Shown: piece after piece, positions 1 through 8,286 of the stretch
How the letters are laid out: every line of letters begins with the position of its first letter
How positions within the stretch are numbered: the first letter of the stretch is position 1
Origin: Actinomycetota bacterium
Lineage (GTDB): Bacteria; Actinomycetota; CADDZG01; WHSQ01
Direction of reading: 5' to 3'
Assembly (NCBI GenBank): GCA_009379915.1
Contig: WHSV01000027.1
Span: 1-39,961, forward strand
DNA length: 39,961 bases
Notes under the pieces: model-generated
Database searches by the model: none
What the model was told of the DNA's origin: nothing
What the model saw: the letters and a program-made list of their open reading frames with translations, nothing else
Made by a program: the position numbers and the translations under genes

Positions 1-1263
1 GTCCACGGTCGCCAGCGTGCTCTCCAACAGCTTCTTCGAGGCGGAGTGCGTTGCGACCAACTGGTCGAGTTCCTGAAGCTGGTCCCTGGCTTGTTCGGCC
101 TCCTGCAACAGACCCTCCACATCGATGTCGCCGCCCGATTCCGGTTCCGCCGGTATCGGCAGCGCTCGAATCTGTACCAGAAGCTCCCTGACCTCGTTCA
201 GGGTGCTCCTGCCTTCGTTCGAAGCCTCCTCAGCCTCCGCCGTAGTTGAAGCCAGGTCCGCGAGATGCTTCCGGTGTTCCTTGGCAGCCTCGTCCGCTTC
301 GTGATCGGAGAGTGGCCGCAAACACGTGGGGCAGACGGCCTCCGACCCACCAAGCTGGGACATTGCATTCTCGATGAGGTCGGCCTGACCGCGAGCGGTT
401 GCCGCTTTGCCGTCGGCCGATGAGATCGAGTCCTCGAGATCTCGTTCGGCTCGCTCCAGCAGCTCGGTGACGTCCTCCGATGTCGCCGCTTTCCCGAGGA
501 GCGTGCTTGCCTCACCAGCGATCGATTCGAGCTTCTCGTTGCGTTCGTCGATGGAGGCCCGGAATCGCATCCACTGCTCGGCCAATTGAAGCCGCTCGCC
601 TACTTCGTTTACCGCGGCGAGAGCTCGTCCTCGTTCCTCGTGAGCGGAAGCAAGGTTCTGATCCAGAGATTGCATTTCGGCCACCAGTTCGTCTCTCTGG
701 CGTTTCTCGGTGCGCTGGGTCGTTTTCATCTTTCGAAGGGCGCTGGCCGCGGCGCGCGCAGTGGCCTCAGCGGTAGCGGCCGCCTGAAACAGCGGAGTAA
801 CCCCGAACACCGACGCGAGGTGATCCTGAAGCTGGAACTCGCCGTGAGTGGTCTCCAGTGACCCACCGTGGATCATGAACGTCAGCTGACCCAGCACGCG
901 CACGTCGGCGCCGTACTCGCTTGCGAGAAGTTCGTCGAGCTCGTCCTGCGTCGCGATGATCGTTTCGCCGGCCTGCGCACTGAGGTCCACGCGACCTCGT
1001 CGGTCGACCGATCTGGTGATCGCCAGGTTCTCACCGGAGGGGAGCCGCACGACGACCTGCACGGTCGCGCCCTCCGCCTCTCCTCGAATCTGCTCGGCCG
1101 CATTTACCTCGGAGGCGTCACCGAGAAGCCCCCAAGCCGCTCCCATGATCAGAGACGTCTTCCCGATGCCGTTCGACGCGACGACGTACGTGGCCCCCGG
1201 ACCAAACTCGAGATCGAGGTTGTCGTAGGCACGCCAGTTCTGCAGCTGAAGTCGTTCAATCAT
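1..1263 (-). CDS. Rad50/SbcC-like AAA ATPase with zinc hook (3' part outside window)
   Basis: The reading frame is open from an ATG at 1263 to the left edge (421 codons), so only the N-terminal part is seen. It begins like SMC/RecF/Rad50-type ATPases, with a short beta-strand start followed by a Walker A motif (ASNGIGKTS, near residues 29-37). A long polar, Glu/Arg/Ala-rich region expected to form a coiled coil runs from about residue 150. In its middle is a CPTC motif at residues 311-314, the position and form of a Rad50 zinc hook. Family knowledge: such proteins use ATP to tether or process DNA ends. The ATG overlaps the stop of the upstream 308-aa gene as ATGA, so the two are translationally coupled. 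The distal Walker B domain is missing from the window, so the exact subfamily (SbcC, RecN-like or defence-associated SMC) is open. Confidence 0.8.
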   Translation of the reverse strand, partial: MIERLQLQNWRAYDNLDLEFGPGATYVVASNGIGKTSLIMGAAWGLLGDASEVNAAEQIRGEAEGATVQVVVRLPSGENLAITRSVDRRGRVDLSAQAGETIIATQDELDELLASEYGADVRVLGQLTFMIHGGSLETTHGEFQLQDHLASVFGVTPLFQAAATAEATARAAASALRKMKTTQRTEKRQRDELVAEMQSLDQNLASAHEERGRALAAVNEVGERLQLAEQWMRFRASIDERNEKLESIAGEASTLLGKAATSEDVTELLERAERDLEDSISSADGKAATARGQADLIENAMSQLGGSEAVCPTCLRPLSDHEADEAAKEHRKHLADLASTTAEAEEASNEGRSTLNEVRELLVQIRALPIPAEPESGGDIDVEGLLQEAEQARDQLQELDQLVATHSASKKLLESTLATVD

Positions 1264-2186
1264 CTGGGCTTCACCAGTTTTTCGAGTTGAGAGACTGCCT
1301 CGTCCGGATCGAGTTTGCCGTCGTAGAGGTCGGCAGCGATCTTTGCCAGCGCGGCCGACTCACGCGGGCCCAGCCCCAAGAGCGCTTCCTTCTTGGGGTT
1401 CGCCTTGCGGGCTCGTTCGCCGATGGTTCGTTGGGTCTCGATGGCGTCCTCGGCGGCCTGTCGCGCGATCGTCGGAACGTCGACGGTGATGCCCCCCTCC
1501 TCGTCGAAGGCCGGAACCTCGTCCCAGTAGGGAATCAGCTCGTGCAGAAAAGCAGCCACGCCCTCGCCCACGGGTTGGATGGGACGCCGGTAGCGACGAC
1601 CGACCAACGCTCCCCCGGGATTCTGGATGTGAGGGGCGCAGTCTTCGGGTTCCACCACCAGACACATCGAATCCTTGCCCACCATGGCGATCGCAGCCGT
1701 GTCGGGCAGCATGCGGAACACGCGCCCCGCATCGTCAAGACAGCCACCGTTCTCCTTGAGCTCCTCCGCGTTCGCATCGAGGAGCCACACGCGGACGCGT
1801 CCGCCGAACGTTCCGACGAGCCATTCCCCGAGAACCGGCACCCCCCCGAGCTGCGTTACGAATGCGGTTGCCTCCGGCGTGACGCGAACCTCGGGGGCCA
1901 GCGCCTCTTTTAGCTGCGCAAGTACCCGGTCGCCGAGCTCGGAACGAGCAGCTTCGTCCATGGCGCTCGGCGCGGCTTCGGGGGGCGACGTGCGCTCGTC
2001 CTCCTCCTCCACGCGCCCAAGCCCCAGTGCTACGCCGCCGGTCAAATCGAGGATTCGAATCAATTCCTCGAGTTCCTTCTGCTCCGAGGGGCTGAGGTGG
2101 CTGATGTCGGGCTCTGGAGCGCCCATCTCAACGTGGTCGAGGTACGCGGTCAGTGCGGCCTCGATGCGGTCCTCGATCTCACCCAT
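1260..2186 (-). CDS. Unrecognised 308-aa protein between a sigma factor and a Rad50-like ATPase
   Basis: I do not recognise the family. An ORF could start at a GTG at 2195, but a GGAGG at about 2196-2200 abuts that codon and is about 8 nt from the ATG at 2186, so the ATG is preferred. The first ~50 residues are acidic and helical (a pattern like DRIEAALTAYLDHVE), resembling short N-terminal segments of proteins that pair with sigma factors or kinases. The middle (about 110-230) is a globular region with beta-strands and a conserved-looking GGVPVLGEWLVG. The C-terminus is a charged helix. No membrane segment, signal peptide or catalytic motif is visible. It overlaps the sigma gene by 8 nt and the ATPase by 4 nt, so it probably works with one or both. 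A role as adaptor or anti-sigma partner is inference only. Confidence 0.75.
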   Translation of the reverse strand: MGEIEDRIEAALTAYLDHVEMGAPEPDISHLSPSEQKELEELIRILDLTGGVALGLGRVEEEDERTSPPEAAPSAMDEAARSELGDRVLAQLKEALAPEVRVTPEATAFVTQLGGVPVLGEWLVGTFGGRVRVWLLDANAEELKENGGCLDDAGRVFRMLPDTAAIAMVGKDSMCLVVEPEDCAPHIQNPGGALVGRRYRRPIQPVGEGVAAFLHELIPYWDEVPAFDEEGGITVDVPTIARQAAEDAIETQRTIGERARKANPKKEALLGLGPRESAALAKIAADLYDGKLDPDEAVSQLEKLVKPR

Positions 2187-2826
2187 CGTCCCCACCTCCT
2201 TCGCTTGGTGCTTCGTCTGATGCTTCGTCTACCGGCCGCCCTCGGCTCTTGAGATGCCTGCGGATCTTGATGGTGGCCATGGCGATGATCTGCCCCACCC
2301 TCTGGCCCGTTACCGGCGGGACGAGCTCACGTCCCACCGCGGCTCGGCTTTTTTCGTTGTATTGGACCTCGAGGAACACTTTTCTCTCCGTTGGTGTCAA
2401 AACCTCGTGAAGCGCCTCCTCCACGAGGGAGAGCAGTTCGACTCTCTCGATCTCTTCGCGATCCTCGAAGTAGTCGACGTCTGCACCTTGCGATCCTGGA
2501 AGGAGGTCCTTCCTGGTGATCTCTTCTCCGTCTTCCCGGTAGAGCGGGGCATCCAGGGGCGGCCCGATCCTCTTCACCTCGGCCCGTCGAAGTGCGTCGA
2601 TCGCCTTGTTCTTCGCGACTCTGATGGCAAAGGGACGAAAGGGACCCTGGCGCTCGAAGTTCTTGGCGGCCATCGAGCTCCATGCTTCGTCGACCACATC
2701 CCAGGGGTCGATACCTCTTCCTCTCCCCACGCTCAAGACGGAGACCCGCATCAGTCCCCGGATCCGCTTGTATTCCTCACCGTCGACCCCATCCGGCAAC
2801 TCTGGGTTCAGTGGCTGGTTATCCAC
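2179..2826 (-). CDS. Sigma-70 family (ECF-like) RNA polymerase sigma factor
   Basis: A 215-residue protein with the two-domain layout of small sigma factors. Region 2 lies at about residues 20-105 and includes a DPWDVVDEAW helix and a FAIRVAKNKAIDALRRAE segment matching the -10-recognition helix pattern. Region 4 lies at about 135-195 (LTPTERKVFLEV... VGQIIAMATIKIRRHL), the helix-turn-helix for -35 contact. The linker contains an acidic stretch. The start is a GTG at 2826 with only a weak ribosome site. It is the first gene of a minus-strand operon with the 308-aa protein and the Rad50-like ATPase; the stop overlaps the next gene. A sigma factor leading a DNA-repair-type ATPase operon suggests a stress-induced or self-regulated module (inference). 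It could instead be a sigma-like DNA-binding protein that no longer works as a sigma. Confidence 0.8.
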   Translation of the reverse strand: MDNQPLNPELPDGVDGEEYKRIRGLMRVSVLSVGRGRGIDPWDVVDEAWSSMAAKNFERQGPFRPFAIRVAKNKAIDALRRAEVKRIGPPLDAPLYREDGEEITRKDLLPGSQGADVDYFEDREEIERVELLSLVEEALHEVLTPTERKVFLEVQYNEKSRAAVGRELVPPVTGQRVGQIIAMATIKIRRHLKSRGRPVDEASDEAPSEGGGDDG

Positions 2827-2996
2827 GTGAAGTACCTATCGCAGGATCGCGAAAATCGAAAGCCCGGCCGCGGCTCGCTCCGCGAGCTTTCGGCATTCAG
2901 CCCCCCGAAACGGCGGCAGAAAGTCGAGAGTTCAGAGGAACCTTTCGGTGCCTCGATCTTGGGGTCACGCGCAACACCCCCGAGCGCCTCGGGAGG

Positions 2997-3581
2997 TCAG
3001 GCGGGTCTGATCGGGAGGTCGTAGTAGCGGCGGACGCTCGAGCCGATCCGGGACACGTCGGTCCCGTAGATGTGCAGCGAGATGGCAGTCCCGTCCCCCA
3101 CGTTGCGGACGCGATGGATGTCGCCGGGCGGGGCGAAACCGCTGATGTCGCCCGTACCGTTCGAGCTATCTCCGGCTTCGATGAGGTGCCCGCCCGTTTC
3201 GTCGAGCGAGAAGATCTCCTCGTACTCGACGCCCTGAAGGACTCCGAACACGCACCAGGTCACATGGTCGTGTATCTGCGTCACCTGCCCCGGGCGCCAA
3301 ACGAGGGCGACGATCGAGAAGGCTCCATCGGGCTCGACGTGTAGCAGGTGACTCTGATGGGCCTCGGGGTCGCCGACCCGCTGGTCGGAGGTGAGGATCT
3401 CGGGCGAGGGCAGGTGGCGCCGCAACTCGCCGGCTACGAGCTGGGCCGTCTCACGCCAGTCGGCGTGCGTGCCCACGGCAGCGCGGACCGCGGTCACCAG
3501 ATCGCCGAGTCCAGGCGTCGCGGACCGGCGCGAGCCGAGAAGACCCACTTGTGGGCTTCCTGCTGTGTCGTTGGCACTCAC
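2997..3581 (-). CDS. Cysteine dioxygenase type I-like cupin
   Basis: Predicted thiol dioxygenase of 194 aa. The reading frame is open to 3944, but that long version runs into the divergent oxidase gene. A GTG at 3581 has a GAGGA ribosome site 8 nt upstream and gives the usual family length of about 190-200 aa. The iron-binding residues are visible as IHDH (His104, His106) and His156 in DIHRVRN, and a SLHIYG segment carries the conserved Tyr172. Family: cysteine dioxygenase oxidises cysteine to cysteine sulfinate in the cytoplasm; some bacterial relatives prefer 3-mercaptopropionate, which cannot be excluded. It is divergent from the FAD oxidase, with 214 bp between them that could hold both promoters. 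Confidence 0.8.
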   Translation of the reverse strand: MSANDTAGSPQVGLLGSRRSATPGLGDLVTAVRAAVGTHADWRETAQLVAGELRRHLPSPEILTSDQRVGDPEAHQSHLLHVEPDGAFSIVALVWRPGQVTQIHDHVTWCVFGVLQGVEYEEIFSLDETGGHLIEAGDSSNGTGDISGFAPPGDIHRVRNVGDGTAISLHIYGTDVSRIGSSVRRYYDLPIRPA

Positions 3582-3795
3582 GATCTCGATCCTCTCGTCA
3601 TCGGAGCCGCTGGAATGATCGCGGCGCTCGCTAACTTTAGACAGACGTTCGAGCAAGAACTCATCGCCTGAGCCTGCAGCGAGGATCCAATCACAGATGT
3701 GACGGAGATTCGATGAGTTTCGCCGCGGCGGCCAGTCCTTATCCAGACGAAGAAGTGGACCCGGAGGGTTCGCCCGATAACCAAAGGAGTCGCTC

Positions 3796-5190
3796 GTGGA
3801 GTCCTCGCCATCCCACAGCACCGCCATTTCGATCCCGCAGCTACGCGCCGACCTCAACGGTCGAGTGATCGCCCCGGACGACGCCGGGTACGACGAGGCA
3901 CGCACCATCTTTCCCGGCGGGATCGACCGCCGGCCGGCGGTCATCGTCCGAGCGGCGGACGCGACCGACGTCGCCCACGTCGTCTCGCTTGCGCGCGAGA
4001 CGGGGCAGGAGCTTGCCGTCCGTAGCGGCGGTCACAGCATCTACAGCGTCTCCGAAGGCGGGATAGTGCTCGACCTCTCGAACATGAAGGAGCTGCAGAT
4101 CGATGTCGAGGGACGCACCGCGTGGGCCGAGACGGGATTGACCGCCGGCGAATACACGAACTCGGTGGGGGCTCATGGGCTCGCGACCGGATTCGGCGAC
4201 ACCGGTTCGGTCGGCGTCGGGGGGCTCACACTCGGTGGCGGCGTCGGATACCTGGTGCGCAAGCACGGGCTCACCATCGACGACCTGCTGGCGGCTGAGA
4301 TCGTAACGGCGGACGGCGAATTGCGCCGAGTGGACGCCGAGTCACATCCCGATCTCTTCTGGGCGATCCGCGGTGGTGGCGGAAACTTTGGGGTGGCGAC
4401 CCGCTTCAAGTTCAGGCTGCACAAAGTGGATCAGTTCGTGGGCGGAATGCTGTTCCTGCCGGCCACGCACGACGTCATCCACTCGTTCATGGCCGAGGCG
4501 GAAGCCGCCCCCGAGGAGCTTTCGGCCATTGCCAACGTCATGCCGGCCCCCCCGATGCCGTTCCTCCCCGAGGAGTACCACGGCCAGCTCATCGTGATGG
4601 CCATCATGGCCTACGCCGGCGACACGGAGGCCGGCGAGCGCGCCATGGCTCCCTTCCGGGCGCTGGCCTCGCCGATCGCCGACATGGTACGGCCGATGAC
4701 CTACCCCGAGATCTACCCTCCGGAGGAAGAGGATTACCACCCGATGGCGGCGGCACGCACGATGTTCGTCGATGCCGTAGATCACCGCGCCGTGGATACG
4801 ATCATGGAGAAGCTGCAGACCTCGACCGCCTCGATGGCCGTCGCGCAGCTACGCGTGCTCGGTGGTGCGATGGCTCGGATTCCCGAGGATGCGACCGCGT
4901 TCGCCCATCGTGGGCGGCCGATCATGGTGAACGTCGCCGCGCTCTACGAGCGTCCCGAGGATAAAACGGTGAACGAAGCCTGGATCGCGGACTTCGCGGC
5001 GGAGCTCAACCAGGGTGACACGAGCGGATACGTCAACTTCCTCGGCGACGAAGGCGAGGCGCGGGTGCGCGCGGCCTACCCGGGTTCGACCTGGGACCGG
5101 CTGGTTGCCATCAAGCGTCGCTACGACCCGACCAATCTCTTCCGGCTCAACCAGAACGTCCCGCCGGCGACCGAGGAGGCCGGACGGTGA
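3796..5190 (+). CDS. FAD-linked oxidoreductase, berberine bridge enzyme type
   Basis: 464-aa flavoprotein. An FAD_binding_4 (PCMH-type) domain spans about residues 45-215, with RSGGHSIYS containing His80, the usual site of covalent histidyl-FAD attachment, and a glycine-rich GVGGLTLGGGVGYL segment. The second flavinylation cysteine found in bicovalent members is not seen at the expected place (a Gly-Tyr-Leu-Val stretch occupies it). The C-terminal BBE motif (YDPTNLFRLNQN) is present near residue 450. Such enzymes oxidise alcohols, sugars or secondary metabolites using O2 or another acceptor; the substrate is unknown. The start is a GTG with AAAGGAG 5-6 nt upstream. There is no signal peptide. 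It converges with the protease gene, leaving only 25 bp between their ends. Confidence 0.88.
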   Translation: MESSPSHSTAISIPQLRADLNGRVIAPDDAGYDEARTIFPGGIDRRPAVIVRAADATDVAHVVSLARETGQELAVRSGGHSIYSVSEGGIVLDLSNMKELQIDVEGRTAWAETGLTAGEYTNSVGAHGLATGFGDTGSVGVGGLTLGGGVGYLVRKHGLTIDDLLAAEIVTADGELRRVDAESHPDLFWAIRGGGGNFGVATRFKFRLHKVDQFVGGMLFLPATHDVIHSFMAEAEAAPEELSAIANVMPAPPMPFLPEEYHGQLIVMAIMAYAGDTEAGERAMAPFRALASPIADMVRPMTYPEIYPPEEEDYHPMAAARTMFVDAVDHRAVDTIMEKLQTSTASMAVAQLRVLGGAMARIPEDATAFAHRGRPIMVNVAALYERPEDKTVNEAWIADFAAELNQGDTSGYVNFLGDEGEARVRAAYPGSTWDRLVAIKRRYDPTNLFRLNQNVPPATEEAGR

Positions 5191-5215
5191 GAGCGGAGCA
5201 ACCTAGACCTGAGAG

Positions 5216-6694
5216 TTATTTCCTACGAGTAGGTTTCGTTTGCTTCTTCTTGGGACGAGCACCGCGCCTCTTGCTCAATAGAGCGCGCACCGTTGTGCCT
5301 TCCGCCTTGGAGATGACGTCCGAGAACGTCGCAATCGGCTCTCTGAGAGAGGGTTGAATCTTCGCGAGTCTCTCTGCGAGACGGGTGAAGGTCTGAATCG
5401 TCTCGGCGTCGACCTTGCTCTCCAGAATCTCAAAGTTGTTCCCTCGGCGCAGCCACGGCTCCACCAAGCGGACGGTGAGGCCGAAGGCTTCCTCGTCTTC
5501 CAGAAGAGCTCCGGACAGGTCGGCGGCGTTGCTGTCGACGAACTCGACGACGCGCTTGCCCAGGGGGGTTCGGGCCAGCACGCGACCGCGCAGTCGGCGC
5601 AATTGCTGCTCCTTACGTCGCATCTTGCGTCGGGGGCCGGCCATCGCTGCCGAGGTTCCGAATATCGACTCCAAGAGCGCACGAACTGCGCCGTTGCATA
5701 CCGTGGTCAGGTTCAAAGCGGTCAGCACGGCGTTGATGTCGTTGGCGATGGTGATGGGAACGCCGGCATTGTTGGTCCCACCCGCGTACAGGAGGCCAAC
5801 CACGGGAAGGGTGTTGTTGAGCTCCCCGACGGCTTGGTTGAAGATCAGAGACCCGGAGTCACCCGCCGCGCTGAACTGATTCCCGTCTGTCGACGTAATG
5901 ACGAAAGAGTTCGCAATCCGCCCCAGTCGAGTTCGGTTGCGGTAGTTGATGTTGAACGTACCGTTGATGGACGTGACCCGGCCGTTGGTCGTGAGTCTCG
6001 TCGTTCGCCCTCGCTTCTGTACGTTCATCCCAAGAGCGGGAGCTTGAACCTCGTAGATCGCCGGGCCGATATCGATGACGTTGTCGGTCCGGTCGACGGT
6101 GATCGTGCCGATGGCGGCGTCCACCGCGGTTACAGCCGGGAGCGTCGGCGACCCGGCCGGTACCGTCGTCAGAGAGATGTGTCGTTTGATCGTCCCGATT
6201 TGATCGGCGGGGAAAGTCCCGCCGTCAAGTCGACCGGGCTGGCAAATACCGGTTACCGCAGGCAGCGTGTCGAGATTGGAAATCACGTGGTTGTTGGTCA
6301 TCAGCACGATCGCGTCGTCGCTGTTGTCGCACGCCCAACCTCCTAGCGTTCCCGCCGAAACGCTTTGCTGCGGACCGATGCTGCACCCGCCGGGCACGGG
6401 TCGATAGCGAGTCGTGTCCTGGAAAGTGTCCAGGGGGCCGGATTCGATAACGTCCGTCCGAACCGTTCGGTCCCCCTCTGCCGTCACTGCGTTGGGGACC
6501 ACACTGCCGCTTGGAAGTCGGTCAACCGAGTACTTGCTCTCGACGAATACCTGAACGCACACCTCTGTTGAGAACTCTCCGCCCTTCTGCCGGTATCCCG
6601 TAGCGGTGCCGATCACGTTCGGGAGCGCCAGCAGATTCTCGGTGTTCAACTCCTGAGCGAACATTGCCTGAGAAACACGATCTTGTCTCGCCAC
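5216..6694 (-). CDS. Trypsin-like serine protease with N-terminal prodomain-like region and basic C-terminus
   Basis: 492 aa. A chymotrypsin-fold catalytic triad can be assigned: His136 in TNNHVIS, Asp192 in VDAAIG and Ser280 in AAGDSGSL. Residues about 20-90 form a separate small domain (LPNVIGTATGY ... VQVFVES). The same pattern occurs in the small protein encoded just upstream, so it may be a prodomain or an interaction module. After the protease domain (to about 335) comes a helical, Arg/Lys-rich extension ending in a Lys-rich tail (RPKKKQTKPTRRK). No signal peptide is seen, so it is probably intracellular. The start is a GTG at 6694 chosen for a GGGAGGAG site 7 nt upstream. Substrate and trigger are unknown; the triad call is firm, the domain roles are inference. 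Confidence 0.85.
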   Translation of the reverse strand: MARQDRVSQAMFAQELNTENLLALPNVIGTATGYRQKGGEFSTEVCVQVFVESKYSVDRLPSGSVVPNAVTAEGDRTVRTDVIESGPLDTFQDTTRYRPVPGGCSIGPQQSVSAGTLGGWACDNSDDAIVLMTNNHVISNLDTLPAVTGICQPGRLDGGTFPADQIGTIKRHISLTTVPAGSPTLPAVTAVDAAIGTITVDRTDNVIDIGPAIYEVQAPALGMNVQKRGRTTRLTTNGRVTSINGTFNINYRNRTRLGRIANSFVITSTDGNQFSAAGDSGSLIFNQAVGELNNTLPVVGLLYAGGTNNAGVPITIANDINAVLTALNLTTVCNGAVRALLESIFGTSAAMAGPRRKMRRKEQQLRRLRGRVLARTPLGKRVVEFVDSNAADLSGALLEDEEAFGLTVRLVEPWLRRGNNFEILESKVDAETIQTFTRLAERLAKIQPSLREPIATFSDVISKAEGTTVRALLSKRRGARPKKKQTKPTRRK

Positions 6695-6718
6695 CGTGGA
6701 ACTCCTCCCTCATGCCGG

Positions 6719-6967
6719 CTAACTGTCGAATGCTGTGAGCTCACCCGAAACAATGACCTCGGAGCGGGACTCTCCCAACGTCCCCGCTGCGGCCTGTTTC
6801 GTCGGGTCGACGTCCTCCTCCGATCTCACGAAGATGTGCACGACATAGTCCTGGTCACTCTTGGAACGGCCGACCGCGGTGCCGACCACCCCGGGAATCG
6901 ACGCGAGCTCCTCAGAGCTCGCTTCGAGGGCTTGCGAGGCGTCATCCGCCGTTGCGAATCCAGGCAT
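6719..6967 (-). CDS. Small protein homologous to the N-terminal domain of the adjacent protease
   Basis: 82 aa from an ATG at 6967, preferred over a GTG at 7021 because GGGGGGA lies just upstream of the ATG. Its core (IPGVVGTAVG ... VVHIFVRSEEDVD ... GTLGE) lines up with residues 24-90 of the protease encoded 25 nt downstream (LPNVIGTATG ... CVQVFVESKYSVD), including the spacing between strands. No catalytic residues, membrane segments or signal peptide are visible. The arrangement is like an inhibitor or folding helper made in trans from a duplicated prodomain (inference). It is probably co-transcribed with the protease. I do not know a family name for this domain. Confidence 0.7.
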   Translation of the reverse strand: MPGFATADDASQALEASSEELASIPGVVGTAVGRSKSDQDYVVHIFVRSEEDVDPTKQAAAGTLGESRSEVIVSGELTAFDS

Positions 6968-7139
6968 CTGTTTCCCCCCAGCTCCATGATCGAGCAGTTC
7001 AAGATCGTCAAGTCTCTCCACTCGCGCAGGCGACGGCGTTCAACGCCGAAGACTAACCGTCGAGGGGAGTCTGATCGAGGCTCGTCACCGGCGCGTCACG
7101 GTCGCGTTACGGAGCCTCTCCCCCTAGCAGGGCCGGCCT

Positions 7140-8222
7140 CTAGCCCGCTTTCAGCTGAGAGGGGACCACCACGACTTCGCGCTCCTCGCCGTTTCGGTAG
7201 ATCCGCACCGGGACCTTGCGGCCAATCGTGCCGGCGTCCATCAGGCGCTGTATGTCGTCCATGCCCTGAACCGGCTCGCCTTTTATCTCGAGGATGATGT
7301 CTTCGGGAGCGAGTCCGGCCCGGGCCGCCGGCCCTCCCGGTTCGACGTGCACGACCTCGATGCCGCGGTCGCGACCGACCCGGTTAGAGAGGCGTGGCGG
7401 CAGGGGACGCGGCCCCCCGGCGATCCCGAGGAAGGCCCGTCGCACCCGCCCGTCGCGCATCAGCGCGGCGATGATCTTGCGAGTGACGTCGTTGATCGGC
7501 ACCGCGAGGCCGAGCCCTTGCCCTGCATTGGCTCCGACCAGCGCGGTATTGATTCCGACCACCTCGGCTCGGCCGTCGGCCAGCGCTCCGCCGGAGTTGC
7601 CGGGATGCAGCGCCGCGTCGGTTTGGATCACGTTCTCGATGAAGCGGATGTGATCGCCGGCGCGTGCCGGGAACGATCGCCCCAGGGCGCTCACGATTCC
7701 CGCAGTCACCGACCCGGCAAATCCGAGAGGGTTGCCGAGTGCGACCACGAGCTGTCCGACCCTGAGCGTCCCGGCATCGCCGAGATCGGCGGGAACCAGA
7801 TCGGACGCGCGCGTGCGGAGCACCGCGAGATCGGACAGTGGGTCCGCACCGACGATCTCGAAATCGAACTCTCGACCGTCGGTAAACGAGACGATGCCCT
7901 CGTCTGTGCCGTGGACCACGTGAGCGGATGTGAGCATGTAACCGTCGGGAGTGATGACCACGCCGCTGCCGCCCCCCTCGACTGTGCGACCACCCATGAC
8001 TCTCCGCATCACCTGCAGGTTCACGACGGACGGCGCGAGCCGGTCCACTACGCGCGTGATCGTCGCCGAATACGCGTCGAGCGGATCGTCGTCGCCCGGA
8101 GGTTTGCTCGCGCGGGGCGGGGGAGCGGGGCCGTCGAGGATGTTGTCGACGAACAGCGGCTCGTCCCAGTCCTGGCTACGGCTCCGCTCGGGTCCACTGA
8201 TGCTTCTGGCCCGCAGATTCAT
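7140..8222 (-). CDS. HtrA/DegP-like trypsin-PDZ protease lacking a membrane anchor
   Basis: 360 aa. The trypsin-like domain spans about residues 60-260 with His101 (TSAHVV), Asp131 (SDLAVLR) and Ser210 (HPGNSGGAL), the standard HtrA triad. A PDZ domain follows at about 270-355 (RGIEVVHVEPGGPAARAGL, then GRKVPVRIYRNGEE). Most bacterial HtrA proteins carry a signal peptide or an N-terminal transmembrane helix. Here the first 50 residues are polar and proline-rich with neither, so a cytoplasmic location is likely. The start ATG has AAGGAG 7 nt upstream. HtrA enzymes degrade misfolded proteins. It lies 64 nt downstream of the acetyltransferase gene on the same strand and may share its transcript. 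Confidence 0.92.
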   Translation of the reverse strand: MNLRARSISGPERSRSQDWDEPLFVDNILDGPAPPPRASKPPGDDDPLDAYSATITRVVDRLAPSVVNLQVMRRVMGGRTVEGGGSGVVITPDGYMLTSAHVVHGTDEGIVSFTDGREFDFEIVGADPLSDLAVLRTRASDLVPADLGDAGTLRVGQLVVALGNPLGFAGSVTAGIVSALGRSFPARAGDHIRFIENVIQTDAALHPGNSGGALADGRAEVVGINTALVGANAGQGLGLAVPINDVTRKIIAALMRDGRVRRAFLGIAGGPRPLPPRLSNRVGRDRGIEVVHVEPGGPAARAGLAPEDIILEIKGEPVQGMDDIQRLMDAGTIGRKVPVRIYRNGEEREVVVVPSQLKAG

Positions 8223-8286
8223 GCGGCGGCTCCTTCATAGGTCACTCCAACGGAACAACGGCTTGATGGGTCGCGCCATTCCCCGG

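Noticed and set aside
3582-3944. Longer version of the cysteine dioxygenase gene starting at 3944
   Set aside because: It would overlap the start of the divergent FAD oxidase, and the added residues do not resemble the family; the GTG at 3581 has a ribosome site.
5199-5243. Possible terminator between the convergent oxidase and protease genes
   Set aside because: The inverted bases are short and interrupted, part of them lies in the protease coding end, and there is no T-run.
5354-6346. 330-codon plus-strand frame opposite the trypsin-like protease
   Set aside because: The protease has a full catalytic triad; the opposite frame lacks domains and a ribosome site.
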